Source of the DNA: Ammoniphilus sp. YIM 78166 | GTDB taxonomy: Bacteria; Bacillota; Bacilli; Aneurinibacillales; RAOX-1 | Assembly (NCBI RefSeq): GCF_004522215.1 | Contig: NZ_SDLR01000004.1 | Location: 372,001-436,000 of the forward strand | Length of the DNA stretch: 64,000 nucleotides | Direction of reading: 5' to 3' | Shown here: positions 1 to 7,635 of the stretch, piece after piece | How the letters are laid out: each line of letters starts with the position of its first letter | How positions within the stretch are numbered: the first letter of the stretch is position 1 | The notes under the pieces: generated by a model | Seen by the model: the letters and a program-made list of their open reading frames with translations, nothing else | What the model was told of the DNA's origin: nothing | Database searches by the model: none | Program-made: the position numbers and the translations under genes

Positions 1-2
1 TT

Positions 3-66
3 TGTACACAGAAAAGTATACATGTACACAAAGTGGTTTGCATCCTTTGTCCGTGACATGTGTACT
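3..66. promoter_or_regulatory. Clustered TGTACACA words upstream of the ParM-like gene
   Basis: TGTACACA occurs at 3-10 and again at 23-30 in the same orientation, and the inverted form TGTGTACT at 59-66. All three lie in the 166 bases before the actin-like gene. ParM-type segregation loci usually have adaptor-binding repeats next to the operon, so these may be binding sites for the partner protein or an operator. The window edge cuts the region, so more copies could lie to the left. Inference only. Confidence 0.3.
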
Positions 67-166
67 ATTTTGTATGCAAATCTACTAATAAATGAATACG
101 AAAGTTGGATAGACGAAACCACGAAACTTAAGTTAAGCTTTTACTTAAATTGCCAAGGTGAAAGGA

Positions 167-1357
167 ATGGTTTCGTTGACGAGAACTCGAATTGCAGCTG
201 TAGATGTTGGAAATGATTCGTTAAAAGCTATTTTTGGGAAGATGGAGTCTGAACTCAACATTCCCAATGTGATCGCTAGAGATGTAGCAGATCGTCCTGT
301 TATTGGAATAGAGGAATTAGATAACCAGGATCCGATCGAAGGGATTCATGTCCGTCTGCACTCTCCTACTTTAAAGAGCAATAATGTGATTTATCGTGTG
401 GGGCATTTAGCAACTAAAACGACGAATTCGACCGAATTGGATCCGGGAAGCAGTAAGTCTGAAGAAGATCAAACCATTGTTATGCTACTCTCTGCCTTAG
501 CTTTAGATGCCGTTCGGGATGAGAATAAAGAAATTTTTAAACGGACAAATAACGTAGTAGATGCGACCTACGTTTTAGGGACGGGCCTTCCGCTTAGAGA
601 AGTAAAAGAAGGCAAGGATGTGGCCTATCGTTCTAGTCTAGTTAGCTCCGTTCACCAGGTTGAGTTTTTAGTGACGCCTAAATATCAAGGGATCAAGGTA
701 AATATTAAGTTTGAAGAGGTTAAGGTTTATCCAGAAGGTTTTGCTGCTTATATTAATCTAGTGATGGATAATCAGTTAAATATCATTAACAAAGATCTGA
801 TAGACAAAAAAATTATCATTCAAGATATTGGAGGTTTATCTACCGATATTGCCGTCATAAGAAATCGCAAGGTAGATGATGATAAAGCTCAGGGTTTTAA
901 TATAGGGGTCTCAGAGTCTCTTGAAGCGATTCGTGAAGAGATTCGTTCTAAACACGGCGTTGAGCTGGATAGCCGTAGAGATGTGGTGGAGATTATTACG
1001 AAGAAAAATGATCGAAATCATATTATGGTGAAAGGTAGCCGGACGAGCGTCCATGACATTGTGGATCGCATTCTTCTTGAATTAGCAAAGAAACAATATC
1101 GTCATCTACGAAATGTCTGGCAAAAAAACTCTCAAACCGAAATCGGGTACTTTGTTGGAGGGGGAGCTATTGTCCTAAAAGAGTACTTGAAGACGTTAAA
1201 TAATAACTTAGATGGATATAACATTGATTTCTTTGAGGATGAGAAAGAAAGCATCTGGATGATGGCGAATGCTTACTATAAACTGATTGCTGATTTTGAA
1301 AGAAGAACGGCAAAAGCGAAGCAAAGTGAAGAACAAAAAACGGTAAAGTCCAACTAG
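167..1357 (+). CDS. ParM/StbA-family actin-like ATPase
   Basis: Actin-like protein of 396 residues, the usual size for ParM/StbA. It has the phosphate-1 motif AAVDVGNDSLK near the N-terminus, a phosphate-2 motif QDIGGLSTDIA around residues 218-228 and an adenosine motif GYFVGGGA around 327-334. Such proteins form ATP-driven filaments that push DNA apart with the help of a DNA-binding adaptor. I chose ATG 167 because AAGGTGA lies five bases upstream; a GTG at 158 is in frame but overlaps that ribosome binding site. The next gene starts within ten bases of the stop and is the probable adaptor. These loci are best known from plasmids; the rest of this window is chromosomal in character. Whether it moves DNA here is unknown. 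Confidence 0.85.
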   Translation: MVSLTRTRIAAVDVGNDSLKAIFGKMESELNIPNVIARDVADRPVIGIEELDNQDPIEGIHVRLHSPTLKSNNVIYRVGHLATKTTNSTELDPGSSKSEEDQTIVMLLSALALDAVRDENKEIFKRTNNVVDATYVLGTGLPLREVKEGKDVAYRSSLVSSVHQVEFLVTPKYQGIKVNIKFEEVKVYPEGFAAYINLVMDNQLNIINKDLIDKKIIIQDIGGLSTDIAVIRNRKVDDDKAQGFNIGVSESLEAIREEIRSKHGVELDSRRDVVEIITKKNDRNHIMVKGSRTSVHDIVDRILLELAKKQYRHLRNVWQKNSQTEIGYFVGGGAIVLKEYLKTLNNNLDGYNIDFFEDEKESIWMMANAYYKLIADFERRTAKAKQSEEQKTVKSN

Positions 1358-1366
1358 GGTGATGTG

Positions 1367-1948
1367 ATGAAGGAAACGGAAATGAAGAGAGGGCAGCCTA
1401 TTACGTTTCGAATTCCCTCGGATACACCTGAACATGTATTAAAGGTTTTGCAACAGCTGAAGAAAACCGAAAGAAGAAACTTTTCCAGTAAAATTGCCGA
1501 ATTTGTGATGAGCGGGGTAAGTGGTTCCCTATCCAGACAACGAGAAACGCTAACGATTCCCATGCCCCAAGGACTCACGAAAGCCCAACGAGATTGGCTC
1601 AAGCATGAACACTCCGAAGCGCTATTAGGGAGTATTGTCTATCAACTGCTAGCTAACCCGGTTCGAACAGCTTCGCTATTTGCCTCCTTAAATAGTAATG
1701 CGTTGGAAATTGATGAGGCCCTTTATCTGCAGGAGGAAGCAGCGGTTAGTCAAGAATTAGCGTGGGATGTCATCGATTCTCTACCCCCAAGTGTTAAGGA
1801 AGAAGTAGAAGATGATGATTTAAATGATTTTGATTGGGAAACAGCAAAGAGAGAGGAAACACCAGTTATCGAAGTAGAGGAACAGGTAGAAGAGGTGGAA
1901 GAGCTAGACGACCTTCTAGGTGATTTCCTGGCGCAAATGAATAAATAA
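1367..1948 (+). CDS. Putative ParR/StbB-like adaptor: ribbon-helix-helix N-terminus, acidic tail
   Basis: Protein of 193 residues directly downstream of the ParM-like gene, almost certainly cotranscribed. Residues 8-50 read as a short beta strand (PITFRIP) followed by two helices ending near FSSKIAEFVMSGV, the pattern of a ribbon-helix-helix DNA-binding fold. The C-terminal third is strongly acidic, with many E and D residues, and ends in LDDLLGDFLAQMNK. In ParR proteins an RHH domain binds DNA and a C-terminal peptide binds ParM, so architecture and position both fit. No close named homologue is recognised. Start at ATG 1367 after AGGGTGA; a GTG at 1364 is also in frame. Confidence 0.6.
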   Translation: MKETEMKRGQPITFRIPSDTPEHVLKVLQQLKKTERRNFSSKIAEFVMSGVSGSLSRQRETLTIPMPQGLTKAQRDWLKHEHSEALLGSIVYQLLANPVRTASLFASLNSNALEIDEALYLQEEAAVSQELAWDVIDSLPPSVKEEVEDDDLNDFDWETAKREETPVIEVEEQVEEVEELDDLLGDFLAQMNK

Positions 1949-2012
1949 AGCCAAATAAAGCTGGAGAATTTAGGTCTATTGAAAAAATGAGGGGATTTTA
2001 TATAATACCTAA

Positions 2013-2045
2013 AGAGAAAGGGAAGCGACCCTTCTCTTTTTTTTT
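2013..2045 (+). terminator. Terminator after the ParM-like operon
   Basis: GAGAAAGGG and CCCTTCTC form a stem with one bulged base around an AAGCGA loop, followed by a run of nine or more T. Confidence 0.8.
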
Positions 2046-2062
2046 ATTTAACACTGTCTAAA

Positions 2063-2107
2063 ATATCAAAAAAGAGTATAAATACAGCTAAAAATGTCAT
2101 TCTTATT
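2063..2107. promoter_or_regulatory. Candidate AraC-type operator, copy 1 (TRAP operon 1)
   Basis: The 24 bases 2063-2086 match 6044-6067, upstream of uxaB, at 22 positions, and the following 21 bases match at about 14 more, including a conserved CATTNTTATT end. Two long intergenic sequences this alike, flanking a gene for an AraC-family regulator and its apparent targets, are best read as its binding site. The element lies 98 bases before the dctP start. Confidence 0.6.
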
Positions 2108-2163
2108 ACAAGATTTATTATTTAAAATAAGCTTATCTAATAAATCCATTCAACAAGTAAACT

Positions 2164-2177
2164 TGATAACGATTGCA
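2164..2177. promoter_or_regulatory. cre-like site in the dctP leader
   Basis: TGATAACGATTGCA fits the relaxed CcpA consensus TGWNANCGNTNNCA at all fixed positions. It lies between the candidate operator and the dctP ribosome binding site, where bound CcpA could act as a roadblock. Catabolite repression of a sugar-acid transporter would be expected; the match alone is modest evidence. Confidence 0.4.
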
Positions 2178-2204
2178 AAAAAAACAAATCAGGGGGAAAT
2201 AAAG

Positions 2205-3236
2205 ATGAAGAAAAAATCTTGGCTCTTATCCATGATCACAACGATGGCCTTGGCCGTAACGCTTACAGCCTGTGGCGGAGGGAACTCTGAATCTCCAACA
2301 GGCGCCGCTGAACCGGCAGCTGAGGGGAAAGAATATACGGTTAAGATTGCCTATGAGAATCAGCCAGGTGAGCCCATTGATTTAGCGGTTCAAGAATGGA
2401 AGAGATTGGCTGAGGAAAAAAGTAACGGAAAGCTGAAGGTTGAGCTTTATCCAAGCTCTCAGTTAGGATCTAAAGCGGACGTGATCGAGCAAATGAAGAT
2501 GGGGGCTAACGTGATCACGATTGCGGATGGAGCTTTCTTCATGGATTATGTTCCGGACTTCGGAATTCTTTATGCTCCTTACTTAACGGATAGCTATGAT
2601 CAGATGTTTAAGTTGATCGATAGCGATTTCTTTAAGGGCCTTGAAACTGAGTTGCAAGGAAAAGGACTTCATATTGTAACAGCTAAATGGGTGTATGGTG
2701 ATCGTCATTTGATTACGAAGAAGCCTGTAACCACGCCAGCGGATCTCAAGGGTCTAAAGGTACGTGTACCGAATATTCCACTCATGATTCAAGCTATGGA
2801 AACGATGGGAGCTACGCCAACTCCAATGCCTCTAGGGGAAGTATATCCGGCTTTGGCTCAAGGGGTTATTGATGGTATGGAAAACCCACTGCCCGTTATC
2901 GTTGGTTCAAAAGCGTATGAGAGTGCGAAGCATATTGCTCTGACCGGTCATATCCAAAACGTATCTCAATGGGTAGCAGGTCAAAGCTTCATTGAAACCT
3001 TGCCTGAAGATATCCTTAAAGCCTTGAAGGAAGCGGGCGACGAAGCTGGGGAATTTGGTGCTCAAAAAGTAGAAGAAGCGGCTGCGCAGTCCTTGGAAGA
3101 AATGAAGGCAGCAGGAGTAACAGTTACAGAAGTCGATAAAGCATTGTTTAGAGAAGCCGTGAAGCCTATGTATAACAATGTGAAAGAATGGACCCCAGGT
3201 CTATACGATAAAGTTCAGGAAATTATTAACCAATAA
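2205..3236 (+). CDS. dctP: TRAP transporter substrate-binding lipoprotein (DctP), system 1
   Basis: Extracytoplasmic solute-binding protein of 343 residues that captures an organic anion and delivers it to a DctQM permease. A lipoprotein signal runs to Cys23 in the lipobox LTAC. The DctP core includes LKVRVPNIPL, with the arginine that normally salt-bridges the substrate carboxylate, and LAQGVIDGMENP. ATG 2205 is preceded by AGGGGGAAAT; the longer upstream reading frame would place the signal peptide internally and overlap the cre-like site. First gene of dctP-dctQ-dctM. Its shared operator with the uxaB side suggests a hexonate or hexuronate substrate, for example L-galactonate, but specificity cannot be read from the sequence. 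Confidence 0.93.
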   Translation: MKKKSWLLSMITTMALAVTLTACGGGNSESPTGAAEPAAEGKEYTVKIAYENQPGEPIDLAVQEWKRLAEEKSNGKLKVELYPSSQLGSKADVIEQMKMGANVITIADGAFFMDYVPDFGILYAPYLTDSYDQMFKLIDSDFFKGLETELQGKGLHIVTAKWVYGDRHLITKKPVTTPADLKGLKVRVPNIPLMIQAMETMGATPTPMPLGEVYPALAQGVIDGMENPLPVIVGSKAYESAKHIALTGHIQNVSQWVAGQSFIETLPEDILKALKEAGDEAGEFGAQKVEEAAAQSLEEMKAAGVTVTEVDKALFREAVKPMYNNVKEWTPGLYDKVQEIINQ

Positions 3237-3245
3237 TAGGATTTC

Positions 3246-3270
3246 TCAGGTCTCCTCTTAGGAGGCCTGA
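3246..3270 (+). promoter_or_regulatory. Intercistronic hairpin between dctP and dctQ (system 1)
   Basis: An 11-bp stem (3246-3256 with 3260-3270, one G-U pair) closes a CTT loop just after the dctP stop. No T-run follows, so it is more likely a 3' stabiliser or processing site for dctP mRNA than a full terminator. Confidence 0.6.
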
Positions 3271-3307
3271 ATCTGATTAATCTTAAGATAAGGCGGTGAG
3301 CGGTCAC

Positions 3308-3826
3308 ATGGGTGAGTCCGTTAAAAAGTGGTTTTTAAACCTAGATCATTTCTTTTCTTCCTTAGCGTTGGTATTGATTGTTTTAGTGACCGTGGTAGGT
3401 GTTTTTATGAGATTTGTCATAGGAGAGCCGCTGAAATGGACGGAAGAAATGAGCTTAGCCTTGTTTGTGTGGTTAACGTTTTGGGGAGCAAGTAGCGTTA
3501 ATCGGCAGGATGGTCACGTAGGTATTGATTATTTTGTGTTAAAGCTTCCTGTCAAACTACAAGTGGTAGCTTTATTATTTAGAGAACTGGTGGTTCTAGC
3601 CATCCTCGGAACGGTATTCATTTATTATGGAAGCCTGTTGACGATGCAAGCGGGAGATAAAATTACACCGGTTTTAGGAATAAGTTATGTGTTTATTGAT
3701 TTAGCCGTTGTTTTATCCGGGATTTTTTCCGTTCTTCATGTTTTGATTCGCTTGAAGAAGAAGCTCGCAGCTAAATGGGGAGAAATCAACTATGAACAGT
3801 CATCGGCAAAGGAGTGTGAATCATGA
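3308..3826 (+). CDS. dctQ: TRAP transporter small permease subunit (DctQ), system 1
   Basis: Small membrane subunit of a tripartite ATP-independent periplasmic-type transporter, 172 residues with four predicted membrane segments. The family signature is visible in EPLKWTEEMSLALFVWLTFWG, of which W, E and the alternating hydrophobics are typical. ATG 3308 is preceded at seven bases by AGGCGGTGAG; a GTG at 3296 lies inside that sequence and is less likely. The stop overlaps the dctM start in ATGA, indicating coupled translation. Confidence 0.9.
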   Translation: MGESVKKWFLNLDHFFSSLALVLIVLVTVVGVFMRFVIGEPLKWTEEMSLALFVWLTFWGASSVNRQDGHVGIDYFVLKLPVKLQVVALLFRELVVLAILGTVFIYYGSLLTMQAGDKITPVLGISYVFIDLAVVLSGIFSVLHVLIRLKKKLAAKWGEINYEQSSAKECES

Positions 3827-5106
3827 GTATAGCCATAGCTAGTGCGACTTTATTTGGGCTTTTTCTTGCTAATATCCCTGTTGCTTATGCCATTATTGCC
3901 AGTTCATTACTTTACTTCCTAGTTGCCCAAAACATGCCGACTATGGTCTTAGTTCAGCGAATGATTGCGGGAACGGAATCCATTCCCTTACTCGCGATCC
4001 CTTTTTTCATTGCGGCTGGTACGTTAATGAACTATACGGGGATCACGAGAAGAATGACCACTTTTGCAGAATCCCTTACGGGGCATTTGCCTGGGGGTTT
4101 AGCGCAAGTGAGTATCGTATTGAGTACGATGATGGGTGGAATATCAGGGTCAGGTTTGGCTGACGCTGCGATGCAATCAAAGGTGATGTATCCAGAGATG
4201 CAAAAACGAGGATATTCTCCGGGATTTTCAACATCCGTTATTGGAGCATCTTCCCTGATTACTCCGTTGATCCCTCCGGGTATCGGCATGATTTTATACG
4301 GTTATATCGGTAACGTTTCAATTGGTAAACTGTTTTTGGCTGGGATCATTCCAGGGATTATGACGTGTTTGCTTATGATGCTGGCTGTCCATTTTGTATC
4401 CAAGAAAAGAGGATACAAACCCATTAGAGAGAAAATGGCTAGTCCAAAGGAAGTCGTGGTGGCCTCCAAGGATGCCTTCCTGGCTCTATTGCTTCCTATC
4501 ATCATTATTGGAGGTATCCGCATCGGGGTGTTTACGCCAACGGAAGCCGGTGCGATTGCCATTGTGTATGCCCTCATTCTAGGGATTGTCTTCTATAGAG
4601 AAATGAAACTTTCTCATTTAAAAGAGGCGATCGGCGAAACGGTCGTAACGACTTCCTCTATTATGTTGATTATTGCTGCGGGAGCTTGTTTTGGTTGGAT
4701 CCTGACCTATGAACGGATTCCGCATATGGCAACCGAATTTGTGACAGGATTAGTGGATAGCCCGATCACGTTCCTCCTTGTCCTAAATCTCTTTTTGATT
4801 ATTCTTGGGATGTTTATTGAAGGAAATGTGGCCATTATCATTCTTACGCCACTATTAATTCCGATGGCTCAAGCCTACGGTGTGGATCCTGTCCACTTTG
4901 GGATGATCCTTCTCTTTAATCTTGGAATTGGGACCATATCACCTCCACTAGGTACAGCGATTTTTACGGTATGCTCGATAACCAATGTCAAGGTTGAGGA
5001 ATTCGTCAAAGAGGTGATTCCGTTTTACGTGGTGCTCTTCATCGCTTTAATGCTGATTACCTTCGTTCCTTTTATCTCTATGTGGATGCCCAATACCTTT
5101 ATGTAG
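3823..5106 (+). CDS. dctM: TRAP transporter large permease subunit (DctM), system 1
   Basis: Transport channel of the tripartite system, 427 residues with about twelve hydrophobic segments, the standard size. It uses the sodium or proton gradient for uptake. Family landmarks include GGISGSGLADAA near residue 105 and LITPLIPPGIGMILYG near 145, and a second pseudo-repeat with NLGIGTISPPLGTA near 365. Last gene of the operon; a bidirectional terminator follows. Confidence 0.93.
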   Translation: MSIAIASATLFGLFLANIPVAYAIIASSLLYFLVAQNMPTMVLVQRMIAGTESIPLLAIPFFIAAGTLMNYTGITRRMTTFAESLTGHLPGGLAQVSIVLSTMMGGISGSGLADAAMQSKVMYPEMQKRGYSPGFSTSVIGASSLITPLIPPGIGMILYGYIGNVSIGKLFLAGIIPGIMTCLLMMLAVHFVSKKRGYKPIREKMASPKEVVVASKDAFLALLLPIIIIGGIRIGVFTPTEAGAIAIVYALILGIVFYREMKLSHLKEAIGETVVTTSSIMLIIAAGACFGWILTYERIPHMATEFVTGLVDSPITFLLVLNLFLIILGMFIEGNVAIIILTPLLIPMAQAYGVDPVHFGMILLFNLGIGTISPPLGTAIFTVCSITNVKVEEFVKEVIPFYVVLFIALMLITFVPFISMWMPNTFM

Positions 5107-5113
5107 CGAAAAA

Positions 5114-5146
5114 CAAAAAAAGCACAGGAAAGCCTGTGCTTTTTTC
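5114..5146. terminator. Bidirectional terminator between dctM and the AraC-type gene
   Basis: AGCACAGG pairs with CCTGTGCT around AAAG. A-rich sequence on the left and T-rich on the right let it serve both convergent genes. Confidence 0.9.
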
Positions 5147-6021
5147 TATCTCCATTGAGGATAGATTTTGGACTGTTTGCGGAAGTCCGCTGGAGTGGTT
5201 CCCACGAATTTTTTAAATATCCGATGGAAGTGAGTTAAACTGTCATACCCTGTTTGTTCCGCGATATGAGCGATCGTCATATCAGTCCCCATCAATAGCT
5301 CTTTTGCTTTCACCATACGCTTCGTATTAAGATAGACGGTCAGTCCCATTCCGGTGGTCTGCTTAAAAACTCGACTAAAGTGAGCTGGGCTAACCAAGGC
5401 TTCCTTGGCTAAGTCGGTCAGGTTTAGCTCTTGAGCGAGATGGGTTTCGATATAAGACAGAATCTCCTTAATCCAGCTAGGGCCATAATGATAGGGTTGA
5501 ACGGGCGCCTGATCTTGCTGTCTTATTCGAGATAATTGAAGCAGAATCTGATGAACGGCTAAGAGGGTAGCGTGCTTGGAGCCCTTCTGCGGTTCGGTCA
5601 CCTCCTGCTGAATGGTCAGCAAGTAGGCTTCAATCAGGGGCCAATGCTGGGAATCTATTGATATCTGATAGTTTCTTTGCTTTTTTACATTATCAAATAA
5701 ACTCATGTAGGAGAACGTTTCATCAATGGTGACGTCATAGAGCAAGGTAGGACTAAAGAAAATGACAGATGAAGTAACCGGATCCGTTCCTTCGGGCATC
5801 GCCCGGTGAATGGTATTGTTAGGGAGGATAAAGACATCCCCTGGGTTCATGTCATAAAACACATCATCGATGAAGAAAGTTCCTTTGCCGCTATAAACAA
5901 AAACCAGCTCATAGTAGTCATGGACATGATCTGGAAGCTCTCGCTGAGGACTTTTTTGATCCTTGAAGACGAAGGAAAAAGGAAAGAGGGAACGGTAGTC
6001 AATTTTTGTAATAGATTGCAT
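5146..6021 (-). CDS. AraC-family transcriptional regulator with N-terminal cupin
   Basis: Regulator of about 291 residues. Residues 30-100 form a cupin-like sensor domain (HVHDYYELVFVYSG, then PGDVFILPNNTIH), and the C-terminal 95 residues carry two helix-turn-helix units: LAKEALVSPAHFSRVFK, and IAEQTGYDSLTHFHRIFKKF followed by GTTPADFRK. Such proteins bind small sugars or acids and usually activate transport and catabolic genes. It lies convergent to TRAP system 1 and divergent from uxaB, with a 45-bp element shared by both promoters. I used the ATG at 6021, spaced from AGGGGTGA; a GTG at 6030 and an ATG at 6027 sit too close to the ribosome binding site. Confidence 0.88.
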   Translation of the reverse strand: MQSITKIDYRSLFPFSFVFKDQKSPQRELPDHVHDYYELVFVYSGKGTFFIDDVFYDMNPGDVFILPNNTIHRAMPEGTDPVTSSVIFFSPTLLYDVTIDETFSYMSLFDNVKKQRNYQISIDSQHWPLIEAYLLTIQQEVTEPQKGSKHATLLAVHQILLQLSRIRQQDQAPVQPYHYGPSWIKEILSYIETHLAQELNLTDLAKEALVSPAHFSRVFKQTTGMGLTVYLNTKRMVKAKELLMGTDMTIAHIAEQTGYDSLTHFHRIFKKFVGTTPADFRKQSKIYPQWR

Positions 6022-6043
6022 GTTCATCACCCCTCTTTATTAT

Positions 6044-6088
6044 ATATCAAAAAAGGGTATAAAAACATCAAAAACAACCATTTTTATT
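6044..6088. promoter_or_regulatory. Candidate AraC-type operator, copy 2 (uxaB/araC intergenic)
   Basis: Same orientation and near-identical sequence to 2063-2107. It sits between the divergent regulator and uxaB starts, 50 bases before the uxaB start and only 22 from the regulator start, so the regulator may also control itself. Confidence 0.6.
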
Positions 6089-6138
6089 CCCATTATTGTT
6101 GGTAGAATAAAGGTAGGATTACGGAGGGAGAGAGTGAC

Positions 6139-7635
6139 GTGGAAGCGCAAACAAGTCGAATGAACCGTTTAGGTTTAGAACATATTGTTGCAAAAGATGT
6201 GCCTCTAGCTAGCGCCAGAGAGATTAAGGTGCTGCAGATCGGCGAGGGCAACTTTTTACGCGGATTTTTTGATTGGATGATTCATGAATGCTATAAAAAA
6301 GAGGTTTTCGATGGTGGAATTGTCGTCACTCAACCGCGGCCTTCAGGTAAAAAGAAATTAGACGAATTAAGACACCAAGATGGTTTATATACGCTTATGA
6401 CCCGAGGTTTACAGAACGGAAAGAAAGTGGATACCAACGAAATCATTTCGGTATTCACCGAGACCATCGATCCGTATAGTGAGTGGTCGCAATTCATGGC
6501 TTTAGCGGAGAATCCTACACTGGAGTTTGTCGTGTCCAATACGACGGAGGCGGGTCTTACCTACCAGAAGAGCGACTTGGTTGAAGGCGTTCCCATTGAA
6601 TCGTTTCCGGGCAAGCTTACCGCTTTCTTATACCGACGATATCAGCATTTTCACGGGGATACAAAGAAAGGGCTTGTTCTGCTTCCTTGCGAACTGCTAG
6701 CACGAAACGGCGATACTTTAAAAGCATGTGTTCTTCAGCATAGCCAAGATTGGCAGCTGCCTGACCCGTTTGTGGAGTGGTTGAATGAGCATAACCTATT
6801 CTTAAATTCCCTTGTCGACCGGATTGTACCAGGCTACCCCGCAGCGGAGGCTGAAACCTGGTTTTCGGAATGGGGCTATCAAGATGCCATGCTCAATGTG
6901 ACAGAGCCTTATCACTTGTGGGTGATTGAGGGAGACTTAGCATTGGATGAACGACTTCCTTTACAAAAAGCCGGATTGAACGTGCATTGGGTGGAGGATC
7001 TAACCCCGTATCAGGTTCGTAAGGTACGGATCTTGAATGGCTTGCATACGTTGATGACTCCCATGGCCATGCTCCATGGCTTGAAGGAAGTTAGAGAAAC
7101 GGTAGAACACCCTGACTTGGGATCCTTTATACAAGAAGCGATGGAACATGAAATCGTTCCTTCCTTGAATTACGATGTGAAAACGACGATGGAATATGCC
7201 GGGACGGTCATCGAACGCTTTAAAAACCCGTTTATTTGCCACCGCTTAGCGGATATTTCATTAAATAGCCTTTCTAAGTTTAAAGTTCGCTTGCTTCCTA
7301 CACTATTAGAATACGTTAGCAAGCAAGGACAGCTGCCAGACCGTATCGTCAAATCCTTTGCTTATTTGCTTCGTTTTTACCGTGTAAGAAGGGTTGAAAG
7401 TGAGTATGTAGGGCATCGCTTTACTGGCGAAGCCTATCAGGTAAAGGATGACGCAGAGAGCTTAGCTTTTTTCTCAGAACAATGGGGAAGTTTAGAAGCG
7501 AACAAAGTCTCATTAGAAGAGCTAGTAGAAAACTTGTTAAGCAATAGTGCGTTATGGGGAGAGGACCTTTCCCATTGCCCTGGTCTTGTGCAGAGGTTAT
7601 GCATGGAATTGAGAGAGATGGAGGATGTCCAATGA
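6139..7635 (+). CDS. uxaB: Tagaturonate reductase (altronate oxidoreductase)
   Basis: Member of the mannitol/polyol dehydrogenase family, 498 residues. UxaB interconverts D-tagaturonate and D-altronate with NADH in the cytoplasm. The N-terminus has the nucleotide-binding stretch LQIGEGNFLRGFFDWM, and the family K-x4-N-x2-H active site appears as KVRILNGLHTLMTP around residues 293-306. GTG 6139 follows GGAGGGAG at eight bases; ATG 6160 is an alternative. The stop overlaps the uxaA start (ATGA), so the two are translationally coupled. Mannonate/fructuronate reductase (UxuB) is the nearest alternative; pairing with UxaA rather than UxuA favours UxaB. Confidence 0.85.
   Translation: MEAQTSRMNRLGLEHIVAKDVPLASAREIKVLQIGEGNFLRGFFDWMIHECYKKEVFDGGIVVTQPRPSGKKKLDELRHQDGLYTLMTRGLQNGKKVDTNEIISVFTETIDPYSEWSQFMALAENPTLEFVVSNTTEAGLTYQKSDLVEGVPIESFPGKLTAFLYRRYQHFHGDTKKGLVLLPCELLARNGDTLKACVLQHSQDWQLPDPFVEWLNEHNLFLNSLVDRIVPGYPAAEAETWFSEWGYQDAMLNVTEPYHLWVIEGDLALDERLPLQKAGLNVHWVEDLTPYQVRKVRILNGLHTLMTPMAMLHGLKEVRETVEHPDLGSFIQEAMEHEIVPSLNYDVKTTMEYAGTVIERFKNPFICHRLADISLNSLSKFKVRLLPTLLEYVSKQGQLPDRIVKSFAYLLRFYRVRRVESEYVGHRFTGEAYQVKDDAESLAFFSEQWGSLEANKVSLEELVENLLSNSALWGEDLSHCPGLVQRLCMELREMEDVQ

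Noticed and set aside
22..216. Small 64-residue frame overlapping the start of the ParM-like gene
   Set aside because: Overlaps the ParM-like gene in another frame, no ribosome binding site, cysteine-rich random-looking end.
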